Notes: generated from the sequence alone by a model not told the origin. Counted from the stretch's first letter, positions 54,001 through 63,012 are shown. The stretch is 64,000 bases of DNA from Candidatus Gastranaerophilales bacterium (GCA_944323285.1 CALURV010000008.1:103203-167202); one strand, 5' to 3'. Numbers and translations: made by a program.

Positions 54001-55383
54001 TTGAAAATACTTTTTGTTGTTCCAAATTTTGATTCGTATGTTATGGCACCGCCACTAGGGGTTTTATACTTATCAGCATATGCAAAAAAATATGCAAACG
54101 CAGAAGTAAAGATTGTTGATGCTCTAAGAGATAATTTAAATACAAAACAAATAACAGAAATAGCGAAACAGTATAATCCCGATTTAATTGGAATACATTG
54201 CTTAACAGCTTTTTATAAACAAACAGTTGAAATTTCAAAAAGCTTAAAGCAACTAGGGTTTAAAGTTCATATTGGCGGTGTTCATCCCACTTTTATGCCA
54301 TACACTACACTAAAAGATTCAGGTGCTGATTTTGTTGTATGCGGTGAAGGTGAAATTCCGTTATTAAAATTATGTCAAAATAACCTTAACCATAAAAATA
54401 TTCAAGGAGTATACGATTTAGAATCATTAAAAGATGATGATACCCAAATAGACGGTACTCCTGTATTAAAAGCAGAAACAGTAATGGATTTAGATACTAT
54501 TCCATTTCCCGATTGGGAACAATTACCGCCAGCTTCATATCCGCATTCTCCTCATGCTGTTATTGCAAGAGGAAATCCTATCGGCATAATAATGACATCA
54601 AGAGGCTGCCCTAGCCGTTGTACCTTCTGTTCTTCCAACAATTTCTATAAAGGTATAAGACAACGTTCTGTTGCAAATGTTATTGAAGAAGTTAAATACC
54701 AAATTAAATATTTAGGCATTAGAGAATTACAATTTACGGATGACAATCTTACCTTAAAACGAGATTACATAATTGAATTGTGCAATTCAATACTTGAAAA
54801 TAACATTAAAATTGATTGGTCAACTCCAAATGGCGTAAGAGCAGATAAAGTTGATAAAGAAGTGCTTACTTTAATGAAAAAATCGGGCTGCTATTTAATT
54901 GACTTTGGTATTGAATCTGCAAATAATACTATTCTAAAAAATATTAGAAAAGGTGAAACTATTGAGCAAATTGATAAAGCTATAAATTTAGCTCATGAAG
55001 CAGGAATGATAACTCAAGGCAACTTTATTTTCGGTCTTCCCGGTGAGACAAAAGAAACAATAAAAGAAACTATTGATTACGCTGTTAACAGCAAACTAGA
55101 TAGAGCAGGTTTCTTTGCACTCCGACTTTTACCTGGTTCTGACCTTTCTAAAAAAATGAAAGAAAAATATCAATTAGATTATGATAATTCTTTTATTTCA
55201 AAACCGGATTGGCTCCCCGAAAACTTAACTGAAGAAGATATTCTAAGAACTATTCAAAAAGTTTATTGGAAATTTTATTTCAGACCAAAACGTTTATGGA
55301 ATTTATTAAACGATATTCCGGTTTCTCAGACAAAATATATTATAAAATGTATGATGAACTATCATCTGTTTAAATTGTGGTAA
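54001..55383 (+). CDS. B12-binding radical SAM protein
   Basis: A 460-residue protein starting at TTG behind CAGGAGAG. The N-terminal cobalamin-binding domain is seen as FVVPNFDSYVMAPPLGVLYL and VHIGGVHPTFMP, with VVCGEGE. The radical SAM core has SRGCPSRCTFCSSNNF (Cys203, Cys207, Cys210; CxxxCxxC), LQFTDDNL, and DFGIESANNTILKNIRKGET. It probably methylates or cyclises an unreactive carbon of a lipid, cofactor or peptide. It is unlike the radical SAM protein at 35268 in its Cys spacing. Confidence 0.9.
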   Translation: MKILFVVPNFDSYVMAPPLGVLYLSAYAKKYANAEVKIVDALRDNLNTKQITEIAKQYNPDLIGIHCLTAFYKQTVEISKSLKQLGFKVHIGGVHPTFMPYTTLKDSGADFVVCGEGEIPLLKLCQNNLNHKNIQGVYDLESLKDDDTQIDGTPVLKAETVMDLDTIPFPDWEQLPPASYPHSPHAVIARGNPIGIIMTSRGCPSRCTFCSSNNFYKGIRQRSVANVIEEVKYQIKYLGIRELQFTDDNLTLKRDYIIELCNSILENNIKIDWSTPNGVRADKVDKEVLTLMKKSGCYLIDFGIESANNTILKNIRKGETIEQIDKAINLAHEAGMITQGNFIFGLPGETKETIKETIDYAVNSKLDRAGFFALRLLPGSDLSKKMKEKYQLDYDNSFISKPDWLPENLTEEDILRTIQKVYWKFYFRPKRLWNLLNDIPVSQTKYIIKCMMNYHLFKLW

Positions 55384-55393
55384 TATTGTTTCT

Positions 55394-56275
55394 ATGTTTT
55401 TTAATTTCAAAAGAAAAGAACCAAACTACATAATAAAAATGAGTTATGACAGAACCAAACCATTAACAAAAAGGAATCTTATTGAATTTCTAAAAGGTTT
55501 GGATATTGAAGTAAAAACTAATACTAAAGCAAGAGGAAATCAGGGATTATATCAAAGAAACAGAATTGATATATCACGAGGATTAAAAGAAGAAAAAGCC
55601 ATTGAAGTATTAGTACACGAATTTGCACATCACATTCATTACAAAATAGATAATGATTTTGTAAAAAATGGAGGATCCATTGAACAACTTTTTAAAACAA
55701 AAGATTCTGATGAAATAAAATCGGAACTTATAAATGTAACTAATCTTATTGATAAGAACTCAAGATTAAAAGTTTTACTTGAAGCAAAAGAAGAGACTTC
55801 TGAAAAAATAAAAAGTATGCAGTCTGCAATAAAAAGAGAGTATCCAAACTTCCAGCGTTCAAAAAAATTCCCAGAATTTGAGTCTTATATAAAAAACTCA
55901 GAAGCAAAATATCTTGTTAAATATGATGCTATAAGGATTTCTAAAGGATTTTTCTTTAAAAAAGAAAAAATTCTTACAATTAAAAACTTAGAAATTGACT
56001 TTCCTAATATGCCAAAAGCTTTTCAAACATACATAAAATTATGCTCTATGAAAAGGAAACAATCAAAGCTTGCAAGAAGAATAAATAAACTAAATAAATA
56101 TTATGAAAAACCGACAGAATTATTTGCGCGTTTTGTTCAAGGGTATTTTACAAATCCGCAGACAATTTCGACTATTGCTCCAAATACAACTAAAAAATTT
56201 TTAGAATTATTAAAATCCGGACATTATAAAGAACTAAAAGATTTATTTGAAATATTTAAAAATAACAATCTATAA
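55394..56275 (+). CDS. Hypothetical HExxH metalloprotease-like protein
   Basis: A 293-residue protein with a zinc-protease motif, VLVHEFAHHIHYKID (His75, Glu76, His79). A candidate third ligand lies in a C-terminal helix, KPTELFARFVQGYF (Glu242), the gluzincin arrangement. The region between (GSIEQLFKTK ... EYPNFQRSKKFPE) is Lys-rich. No signal peptide is seen, so it is probably cytoplasmic. No named family is recognised; a conjugation or phage-type protease is one possibility. It follows the radical SAM gene by ten bases without an obvious ribosome binding site. Confidence 0.6.
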   Translation: MFFNFKRKEPNYIIKMSYDRTKPLTKRNLIEFLKGLDIEVKTNTKARGNQGLYQRNRIDISRGLKEEKAIEVLVHEFAHHIHYKIDNDFVKNGGSIEQLFKTKDSDEIKSELINVTNLIDKNSRLKVLLEAKEETSEKIKSMQSAIKREYPNFQRSKKFPEFESYIKNSEAKYLVKYDAIRISKGFFFKKEKILTIKNLEIDFPNMPKAFQTYIKLCSMKRKQSKLARRINKLNKYYEKPTELFARFVQGYFTNPQTISTIAPNTTKKFLELLKSGHYKELKDLFEIFKNNNL

Positions 56276-56374
56276 AAAAGTGAACTTTTCTGACAAACTT
56301 GAATTATACCAAGAAAAATAATAGAATAAATAAGTGTTTTAGTTTGTTATAGTCTAAATTTTTGGATAAAATAT

Positions 56375-58765
56375 ATGAAAAAAATTATAGCATACGCTCA
56401 TTCTCACTGGGATAGAGAATGGTACAGAGAATTTGAAGAGTTTAGACTAAGACTTATTGAAGTTTTTGATGAAATTATATCTGCACTTAATAAAAATGTG
56501 ATTCCTTGTTTTTATTTTGACGGACAAAGCGCAGCTTTAGAAGATTATTTAGAAATTTTTCCCGAAAGAGAAAAAGAAATTAAACAACTTGTTAAAGAAA
56601 AAAAATTAAGAATTGGTCCTTTTTATTGTTCTGCTGACAGCTTTCTGGTTTCAGGTGAAAGTATATACAGAAATTTAGAACTAGGAATAAAAAAATCCAA
56701 AGAATTTGGAGAAACAGATTATATAGGCTATCTTTCAGATACATTCGGTCATAGTGAAAGTATTGTATCAATACTAAAATCTTTTAACATAAATAAAGCT
56801 TGTCTATGGAGAGGTCTTGGTGATTTACCTGCAGACCTTAACTGGGATGGAATTGATGTAACCTATTTAATTCAAGGTTATTTCCAAGACTTTTTAAATT
56901 CCGATTTACCCATTGAAAAAAAAGCAGAATTACTAAAAAAATACATTGATAAAATTGCAGCAAAAAGCAATGAATATATTCTTCTTCCGATAGGAGCAGA
57001 CCATTTAGTTTTAGCAAAAAACTTAAATGAACAAATTAAATGTTTAAATAAAATATATAAAGAATATAAAATAGAACTTGCAACTCCTTTTGAATATTTC
57101 AACAAAATTAAAACCAGAAAAAAAGTTACTGGGGAATTTTTAAATAATTCTTTGAATTTTATTCTTCCCGGAGTATATTCTTCCAGAATATATATAAAAC
57201 AAGTAAATGCAAAATCGCAGTGGCTTTTAACTAATATAGCAGAACCAATTCAAGCTATAAGTCATTTCTTTTTTAATACTAAAAATAAACAAAATGAAAT
57301 AAATTATGCATACAAAACTCTTATAAAAAACCACGCTCACGATTCTATATACGGATGCTCTACTGATGATGTTCATAAAGAAGTAATGATGAGATACAAA
57401 AAAACAGATACCGTTTCAAACGGCATAATTAAAAGAACAATAAGAGATTTAACAGATAATACAAATAATATTTCAGTTATAAATTTAGGTAATTATGAAT
57501 ACTCAGGACATGTAAAAATAATTACGGAGAAAAAACTTCCCGAATTTTTGAAAGCTCAAAAAATTGCTTCTTACAAAAGTTTTACCGATTCTAAACTTTA
57601 TAATATTAATGAAATACCAATTACAGAAGACATAACAAATATTAATGAATATATTATTGATGTAAAAAATATAAAACCGTTTGCCATAACTCAAATAACT
57701 AAAGAGAATATTTGTTCAGAAAAAAATATTAAATTTTCAAATAACTGTATAGAAAATAAATACATAAAACTTGAAATTAAAAATAATAAAATAACAGTTA
57801 CAGATAAAAAGACAAATACAAAATACAATGATTTTATAACAATTATAGATAGAGCAGATATAGGCGACAGTTATAACTTCGGACCATTAAAAAATGACAA
57901 AGCTCAAACTGCAACATTAAATTCTTTTAAAATAAAAGAAAAAAATAATAAAAGAGTAATTCTAAATTTAAAATACTCTATTAAAATTCCTGTAAATTCA
58001 ACACAAAAAGGCAGAACAAAAAGAAATTATGTTCACACAATAAATATTGATGCTATTTTATACAACCAAGCAGAAGGACTTGAATTAAAAATAAACTGGA
58101 TAAATAAAAGTAAAAATCATATTCTTCAAATAGGTTTTAACCAAAAAGAAGAAATAAAAGAAACAATAAATGAAGATTTATATGGAACAATAAAAAGAAC
58201 TTTTAATCCAAACTATAACATATATGAAGATATTCCTGCACCAAGAGGAAAAGAACTAAAACCCAATACCGCTCCAATGCAAAGATTTATGAGCTCCAAT
58301 AATTTTTGCTTAATAACAAAGGGCAATAATGAATATGAAATAAACAAAAATACAATAAACTTAACTCTTTTAAGAGCAACAGGAATAATATCAAACCCAA
58401 AGAATCCATCAAGAGGAACACCGGCCGGCCCTCCAATAGAAGTTGAAGATTTACAATGCCTTAATGAAAATAAGGCAAATATTTTGATAGCATTTACAAA
58501 TAAAGAAGATGATTTATTCCGCCTTGCAGATTATTTTTACGGATGCAATATTCCTATATTTACAAACAAAACTAATAAAGAATTTTTCACCATAACAAAC
58601 AAAAAAATAAGAATTACTTCAATGCAAACAACAAATGAAGGCATTAATTTAAGGCTATTTAATAATTCTAATAAAAAAGCTTCAACAAAACTTTGTTACA
58701 AAAAAAATAGAACTGATATAAATTTTCAGCCTAAAGAAATTAAAAATATTACATTAAATCATTAA
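56375..58765 (+). CDS. Alpha-mannosidase, GH38 family
   Basis: A 796-residue GH38 glycosidase. IIAYAHSHWDREWYREFEEF supplies the zinc ligands His11 and Asp13. YLSDTFGHSESI supplies the nucleophile and ligand Asp122. KNHAHDSIYGCSTDDVHKEV supplies the third His and Asp. A C-terminal beta-sandwich (about 450-796) follows, with the typical NTAPMQRF and LLRATGIISN blocks. No signal peptide. It should act on internalised mannosyl glycans or their phosphorylated forms. A weak ribosome binding site precedes the ATG. Confidence 0.92.
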   Translation: MKKIIAYAHSHWDREWYREFEEFRLRLIEVFDEIISALNKNVIPCFYFDGQSAALEDYLEIFPEREKEIKQLVKEKKLRIGPFYCSADSFLVSGESIYRNLELGIKKSKEFGETDYIGYLSDTFGHSESIVSILKSFNINKACLWRGLGDLPADLNWDGIDVTYLIQGYFQDFLNSDLPIEKKAELLKKYIDKIAAKSNEYILLPIGADHLVLAKNLNEQIKCLNKIYKEYKIELATPFEYFNKIKTRKKVTGEFLNNSLNFILPGVYSSRIYIKQVNAKSQWLLTNIAEPIQAISHFFFNTKNKQNEINYAYKTLIKNHAHDSIYGCSTDDVHKEVMMRYKKTDTVSNGIIKRTIRDLTDNTNNISVINLGNYEYSGHVKIITEKKLPEFLKAQKIASYKSFTDSKLYNINEIPITEDITNINEYIIDVKNIKPFAITQITKENICSEKNIKFSNNCIENKYIKLEIKNNKITVTDKKTNTKYNDFITIIDRADIGDSYNFGPLKNDKAQTATLNSFKIKEKNNKRVILNLKYSIKIPVNSTQKGRTKRNYVHTINIDAILYNQAEGLELKINWINKSKNHILQIGFNQKEEIKETINEDLYGTIKRTFNPNYNIYEDIPAPRGKELKPNTAPMQRFMSSNNFCLITKGNNEYEINKNTINLTLLRATGIISNPKNPSRGTPAGPPIEVEDLQCLNENKANILIAFTNKEDDLFRLADYFYGCNIPIFTNKTNKEFFTITNKKIRITSMQTTNEGINLRLFNNSNKKASTKLCYKKNRTDINFQPKEIKNITLNH

Positions 58766-58819
58766 AATATTGATTTTAGAGTTTTTTAGGAATATCATCA
58801 TAATGATGGATAGTATTTA

Positions 58820-58842
58820 AAATAAGTATAATATACTTATTT
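58820..58842. promoter_or_regulatory. Palindrome overlapping the likely fabF -10 element
   Basis: AAATAAGTA and TACTTATTT form perfect nine-base arms around TAATA. TATAAT at 58827-58832 sits inside. The site is 27 bases before the fabF ATG and is a candidate operator. It does not match a lipid-regulator site that I can name. Confidence 0.4.
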
Positions 58843-58868
58843 GGAAGTTTTCGTACACGGAGGAATAG

Positions 58869-60119
58869 ATGTCAAAAAGACGTGTTGTTGTAACAGGTAT
58901 AGGGTGTGTAACTCCTTATGGTATAGGTATTGATAACTTTTGGAACAATATAAAAAACGGAAAAAGCGGAATAAAAGAACATAATCTTGATAAAGAAAAG
59001 CATCTTGTAAAAGTAGCAGGACAAGTTCCTGTTGATATTAATATTGAAAAATATATTGACCCAAAAGAAGCAAAAAGATTAGATAAAAGTATTATATATG
59101 CGTTGATTGCAGCAGAAGAAGCATATACAGATTCAGGTCTCGATTTAGAAAAAGAAGACAGAACAAGAATAGGAGTAATAGTATCAACAGCAGCAGGCGG
59201 ATTAGTTGTTGTTACAACAGGCTATCAGGAAATGATGAATAGAGGCTTCCATAAATGTTCACCATTTACAGTTCCGATGATGATAGCAAATATGGCATCG
59301 GGTAAAATTTCAATAAAATTTGGACTAAGAGGTCCAAGTAAAGCAGTATTATCTGCTTGTGCGACAGGCGCTCATTCTGTAGGTGATTGTTATAGAACAA
59401 TCCAATGCGGAGATGCTGATATAATGTTTGCAGGCGGAGCAGAATCAAGTGTATGCGATTTTGGTATCGGAGCATTTACAAGTGCAAGAACACTATCGAA
59501 AAGTGATAGAGCACCGGAAGAAGTTTCAAGACCTTATGATAAAGACCGTGACGGTTTTGTATTATCAGAAGGCGGCGCTGTTTTAATTTTAGAAGAAAGA
59601 GAACATGCTATAAAAAGAGGCGCAAGAATATATGCAGAGCTAACCGGATACGGGCAAAGTTCAGATGCTTATGACATGGTAGCTCCTGATCCTGAAGGGA
59701 AAGGAGCAGAGCTAGCTATTAGAAACTGTTTAAAAGAAGCTAATAAATTACCTAAAGATGTTGATTATATAAATATGCACGGAACAAGTACTCATCTTGG
59801 AGATATAGCAGAATCTAAAACCGTTGAAAGAGTTTTTGGCAACAGAAAAACAAATTCTAATCTGCTTGTAAGCTCAACAAAATCAATGACAGGACACATG
59901 CTTGGAGCAGCAGGAAGTGCAGAAGCTATTGTTGCAGTAAAAACAATTGTTGAAGGTATAGTTCCTCCGACAATTAACCTTGTAAATATAGATCCCGAAG
60001 TTGCTGATTTAGATTACGTAGCAAATAAAGCAAGAGCTAAAGATGTAAAAGTTGCAGTGTCTAATTCATTTGGTTTTGGCGGACATAATGCCGTATTAAT
60101 GTTTGAAAAAGCTCAATAA
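58869..60119 (+). CDS. fabF: 3-oxoacyl-ACP synthase II
   Basis: A 416-residue KAS II condensing enzyme. It begins RRVVVTGIGCVTPYGIG. The nucleophile Cys is in LSACATGAHSVGD, and the two catalytic His are in NMHGTSTHLGD and STKSMTGHMLGAAGSAEA. The C-terminus is NSFGFGGHNAVLMF. It elongates acyl-ACP in fatty acid synthesis. CGGAGGA precedes the ATG. No acpP is adjacent. Repeat copy I begins ten bases after the stop. Confidence 0.97.
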   Translation: MSKRRVVVTGIGCVTPYGIGIDNFWNNIKNGKSGIKEHNLDKEKHLVKVAGQVPVDINIEKYIDPKEAKRLDKSIIYALIAAEEAYTDSGLDLEKEDRTRIGVIVSTAAGGLVVVTTGYQEMMNRGFHKCSPFTVPMMIANMASGKISIKFGLRGPSKAVLSACATGAHSVGDCYRTIQCGDADIMFAGGAESSVCDFGIGAFTSARTLSKSDRAPEEVSRPYDKDRDGFVLSEGGAVLILEEREHAIKRGARIYAELTGYGQSSDAYDMVAPDPEGKGAELAIRNCLKEANKLPKDVDYINMHGTSTHLGDIAESKTVERVFGNRKTNSNLLVSSTKSMTGHMLGAAGSAEAIVAVKTIVEGIVPPTINLVNIDPEVADLDYVANKARAKDVKVAVSNSFGFGGHNAVLMFEKAQ

Positions 60120-60128
60120 AAAAAATTA

Positions 60129-60245
60129 ATCTAGTATCCACTTTGTTACCGTGTCATCCTCGCTAACAAAGTACTCACCTTTTATAAAAATGCCACTCAA
60201 AAAAATTCACTCACACTTTCAGCTTATCGTGAATTTTTTCTCGGA
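60129..60245 (-). repeat. Dispersed two-hairpin repeat, copy I (short form)
   Basis: It lies between the convergent 3' ends of fabF and wecB, before the wecB terminator. Both stems are present. Minor differences from consensus are a missing G in TATCCACTTT, GTGTCATC for GAGTCATC, and a small expansion before CCACTC. Confidence 0.9.
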
Positions 60246-60260
60246 CACATTAAAATAAAT

Positions 60261-60293
60261 AAAAAAGACTTGTTTAATTACAAGTCTTTTTTT
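60261..60293. terminator. Bidirectional terminator between fabF and wecB
   Basis: AAAAAAGACTTGT pairs with ACAAGTCTTTTTT around TTAATT. It overlaps the final codons of wecB on the minus strand. Confidence 0.8.
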
Positions 60294-61396
60294 ATTTGCA
60301 TTAAAACCTCTACAATCCGCTTTGAAGCATACCCATCTCCATAAGGATTTATTGCTTCCGCCATTTTCTTATATTCAGCTTCATTATTCAATAAAGTTTG
60401 AACAGTTGAAACAATTTTTTCTCTATTGGTACCAACAAGTTTAACCGTGCCATATTCAATTGCCTCCGGTCGTTCTGTAGTATCTCTTAAAACTAAGACA
60501 GGCTTTCCTAAAGAAGGAGCTTCTTCCTGAACACCGCCTGAATCTGTTAGAATAATATGCGATTTTTTCATTAAAGAACAAAATTGTGCATATTCTAAAG
60601 GTTCTATAAGATGAATACGTTCTTTTTCGCCCAATAATTCATATACAGGTTTACGTACATTTGGGTTTGGATGAACAGGGTATACAATTTGAATATTTTT
60701 ATTATTATTAATTAATTCCAAAACAGCTTTACATATTTCTCTAATTGGTTCACCAAAGTTTTCTCTTCTATGAGAAGTTAAAAGAATTGTTTTTAAATCA
60801 GGATTTAAAACAAGCCCTTCTACATCTTCTTTATAGTTTTCAACAGTATATAATAAAGCATCAATAACTGTATTACCTGTTTTATATATATGTTCTTTAG
60901 GTATTTGAGATTTTATAAGATTATCACAAGATTTATCAGTAGGTGCAAAATGATATGTACATATAGCATCTGTAAATACTCTATTTATTTCTTCAGGGAA
61001 CGGATAATATTTATCAAAAGTTCTAAGCCCTGCTTCAACGTGTCCTATTGGAACATGTGCATAGAATGCAGATAAAGCAGCTGCCATTGATGTTGTTGTA
61101 TCACCGTGGACTAAAACAACATCAGGCATAACCTTTTCTATTACTTCTTTTGTTTTTAAAAGTACATCACTTGTTAAAGTCCATAAGTTTTGATTTTCTT
61201 TCATTATATTTAAGTCGAAATGAGGCTTAATATCAAATAAATCAAGAACTTGGTCTAATATTTGCCTATGCTGAGCAGTAACACAAACAATACTTTCAAG
61301 TTTATCAGAATTTTTTTCTATTTCCTTAACCAAAGGTGCCATTTTAATGGCCTCTGGTCTTGTTCCAAAAATTGTTAAAACTTTAATTTTTCTCAC
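60278..61396 (-). CDS. wecB: UDP-N-acetylglucosamine 2-epimerase (non-hydrolysing)
   Basis: A 372-residue epimerase. It begins IKVLTIFGTRPEAIKMAPLV and has VLVHGDTTTSMAAALSAFY, GHVEAGLRTFDKYYPFPEE and ILTDSGGVQEEAPSLGKPVL. It makes UDP-N-acetylmannosamine for surface polysaccharides. The start is GTG with AAAGG upstream. It lies 12 bases after trpS, on the same strand. Confidence 0.96.
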   Translation of the reverse strand: MRKIKVLTIFGTRPEAIKMAPLVKEIEKNSDKLESIVCVTAQHRQILDQVLDLFDIKPHFDLNIMKENQNLWTLTSDVLLKTKEVIEKVMPDVVLVHGDTTTSMAAALSAFYAHVPIGHVEAGLRTFDKYYPFPEEINRVFTDAICTYHFAPTDKSCDNLIKSQIPKEHIYKTGNTVIDALLYTVENYKEDVEGLVLNPDLKTILLTSHRRENFGEPIREICKAVLELINNNKNIQIVYPVHPNPNVRKPVYELLGEKERIHLIEPLEYAQFCSLMKKSHIILTDSGGVQEEAPSLGKPVLVLRDTTERPEAIEYGTVKLVGTNREKIVSTVQTLLNNEAEYKKMAEAINPYGDGYASKRIVEVLMQIKKDL

Positions 61397-61408
61397 AAAA
61401 CAGCCTTT

Positions 61409-62419
61409 CTAAATATTAACTGCATCTCTAACTTTAGCTAATGTTTTTTCAGCCTCGCAAGTTGCTTTTTTATTACCTGTATTAATAATGTCATAAACTT
61501 TATCAATATCTTGTTGATATTCCATTCTTTTTTGTCTGATTGGTGCAAATTTATTGTTAACAATACAACCAAGCTGACGTTTGCAATCAGCGCAGCCGCG
61601 TTTTCCAAGCTTACACTCTTCTTCAACTTCTTTTACCGTTTCTTCATCAGCAAAAGCTTGATAATATTTAAAAGCAACTTCACATTTATCAGGATGTCCG
61701 AGATCATCTTTTCTTGCGCGGCTTCTATCTGTTATGCATTGCATTATTTTCTTAGATGTAGTAGTTTCATCATCAGAAATTTTAATATCATTATTGAAAG
61801 ATTTACCCATCTTTTGACCATCAACACCTAATAATAATGGTATTTGCGTTAATTTTGGTTTTGGTTCATTAAATAAATCTGTTTTATAAATATTATTAAA
61901 TCTTCTTGCAATATCTCTGGTAATTTCAAGGTGAGCCAATTGATCTATGCCAACAGGAACAATTGCAGCATTCATCGCCATAATATCAGCAGACATTAAA
62001 ACAGGATAACCTAAAAGCCCATAACTCATTTGAACATTATTATCAGAAATATTATCTTTATTTTTTAATATCTTAACCATATCTTTTAGCGTAGGATCAC
62101 GTTCTACCCAGTTATTTGGTGTTATCATACTCAAAAGAATATGTAATTCTGCGATTTGAAGCACTTTAGATTGAATATAAATAGTTGATTTATCAGGATC
62201 AAGCCCGCAGGCTAACCAATCAAGAACAACATCAATTTTATCTTGCTTCAAAGTTTCGGTTTTATTAAACTTAGTGGTTAAAGCGTGCCAATCTGCAACG
62301 AAATAGAAACAATTATATTCTTCTTGAAGATTAACCCAATTTGTAAGCACCCCCATATAATGACCAAAATGGAGTTTACCTGTTGAGCGCATGCCTGAAA
62401 CTAAATTAACTTTATCCAT
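61409..62419 (-). CDS. trpS: Tryptophanyl-tRNA synthetase with apparent 4Fe-4S motif
   Basis: A 336-residue class I synthetase. The HIGH-type motif is STGKLHFGHYMG (LHFGH at 16-20) and the KMSKS-type motif is GQKMGKS (203-207). Cys246, Cys269, Cys276 and Cys279 have the spacing Cx22Cx6Cx2C. This is the motif described for the iron-sulfur-binding TrpRS of Thermotoga maritima, where the cluster lies near the anticodon-binding region. A fifth Cys is at 285. AAAGGG precedes the ATG. It is co-transcribed with wecB. Cluster binding is inferred from spacing only. Confidence 0.96.
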   Translation of the reverse strand: MDKVNLVSGMRSTGKLHFGHYMGVLTNWVNLQEEYNCFYFVADWHALTTKFNKTETLKQDKIDVVLDWLACGLDPDKSTIYIQSKVLQIAELHILLSMITPNNWVERDPTLKDMVKILKNKDNISDNNVQMSYGLLGYPVLMSADIMAMNAAIVPVGIDQLAHLEITRDIARRFNNIYKTDLFNEPKPKLTQIPLLLGVDGQKMGKSFNNDIKISDDETTTSKKIMQCITDRSRARKDDLGHPDKCEVAFKYYQAFADEETVKEVEEECKLGKRGCADCKRQLGCIVNNKFAPIRQKRMEYQQDIDKVYDIINTGNKKATCEAEKTLAKVRDAVNI

Positions 62420-62591
62420 AATAAACCCTTTAAAAACGCTTTAACAGAAATATTATACACAAAACATTAATTAATAATGAAATAAATTAAGAGATAATAA
62501 ATATTTTTATGATTAGACTTGACTCTAAAGAATGTTATTGATAAAGTTTAATTGCAGTTGAATTTGTGACTGTGTTTGAAAATAAAATATA

Positions 62592-62613
62592 AATCGTGAT
62601 GTAGCGCAGCTTG
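62592..62613 (+). repeat. Partial 5' copy of the tRNA-Pro gene
   Basis: ATCGTGATGTAGCGCAGCTTG matches the first part of the intact tRNA-Pro with one mismatch, and the A/T-rich stretch just before it also resembles the tRNA's upstream DNA. The rest of the tRNA is missing. The gene-free stretch 62420-63168 holds this fragment, about 180 bases of unusual, more GC-rich spacer, the intact tRNA, and the 3' duplicate. Confidence 0.6.
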
Positions 62614-62792
62614 ACTCTGCCAAGCGGATTTTGCGAAAGGGTAAAACTTAAGTATGTGAGAACCGAAGTGATGACAGCGAGAGCGAAAAGAACGACAGGT
62701 TCGAGAGACAGCAAAATTCAAGAACAAAAAGATTAAATATCATTTTGTGAGAGGTAGCACGTAGGGCGCTTCACCAATTGAAAAATAAATAT

Positions 62793-62869
62793 CGGGATGT
62801 AGCGCAGCTTGGTAGCGCACTTCGCTTGGGACGAAGGGGTCGCACGTTCGAATCGTGTCATCCCGACCA
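62793..62869 (+). tRNA. tRNA-Pro (anticodon TGG)
   Basis: A 77-base cloverleaf with encoded 3' CCA. The acceptor stem CGGGATG pairs with the 3' CATCCCG. The D-arm is AGCGCAGCTTGGTAGCGC. The anticodon arm is CTTCG-CTTGGGA-CGAAG with TGG at the anticodon. The T-arm contains GTTCGAATC. A terminator hairpin follows at 62873-62902. Its 3' half and terminator are duplicated downstream. Confidence 0.96.
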
Positions 62870-62872
62870 TTT

Positions 62873-62902
62873 AAAAGGAGGTTTTTTAAGCCTTCTTTTT
62901 TT
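62873..62902 (+). terminator. Terminator of tRNA-Pro
   Basis: AAAAGGAGG pairs with CCTTCTTTT (one G-T pair) around a T/A loop, followed by a T-run. The duplicate at 63037-63065 has an extra C-G pair closing the loop. Confidence 0.75.
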
Positions 62903-63012
62903 ATTCTCACGTGCTCGCCCGTTCCACGTTTCGTAATTTTCTAAGCTTTGCTAAGAAAATTATCTCACCTGACCCATCAAACTACGGCTCATGCTTCGCC
63001 TTGTTTGTTGTG

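Noticed and set aside
1020..60245. Dispersed repeat considered as a CRISPR array
   Set aside because: Copies are about 117-175 bp, kilobases apart, without spacers or cas genes.
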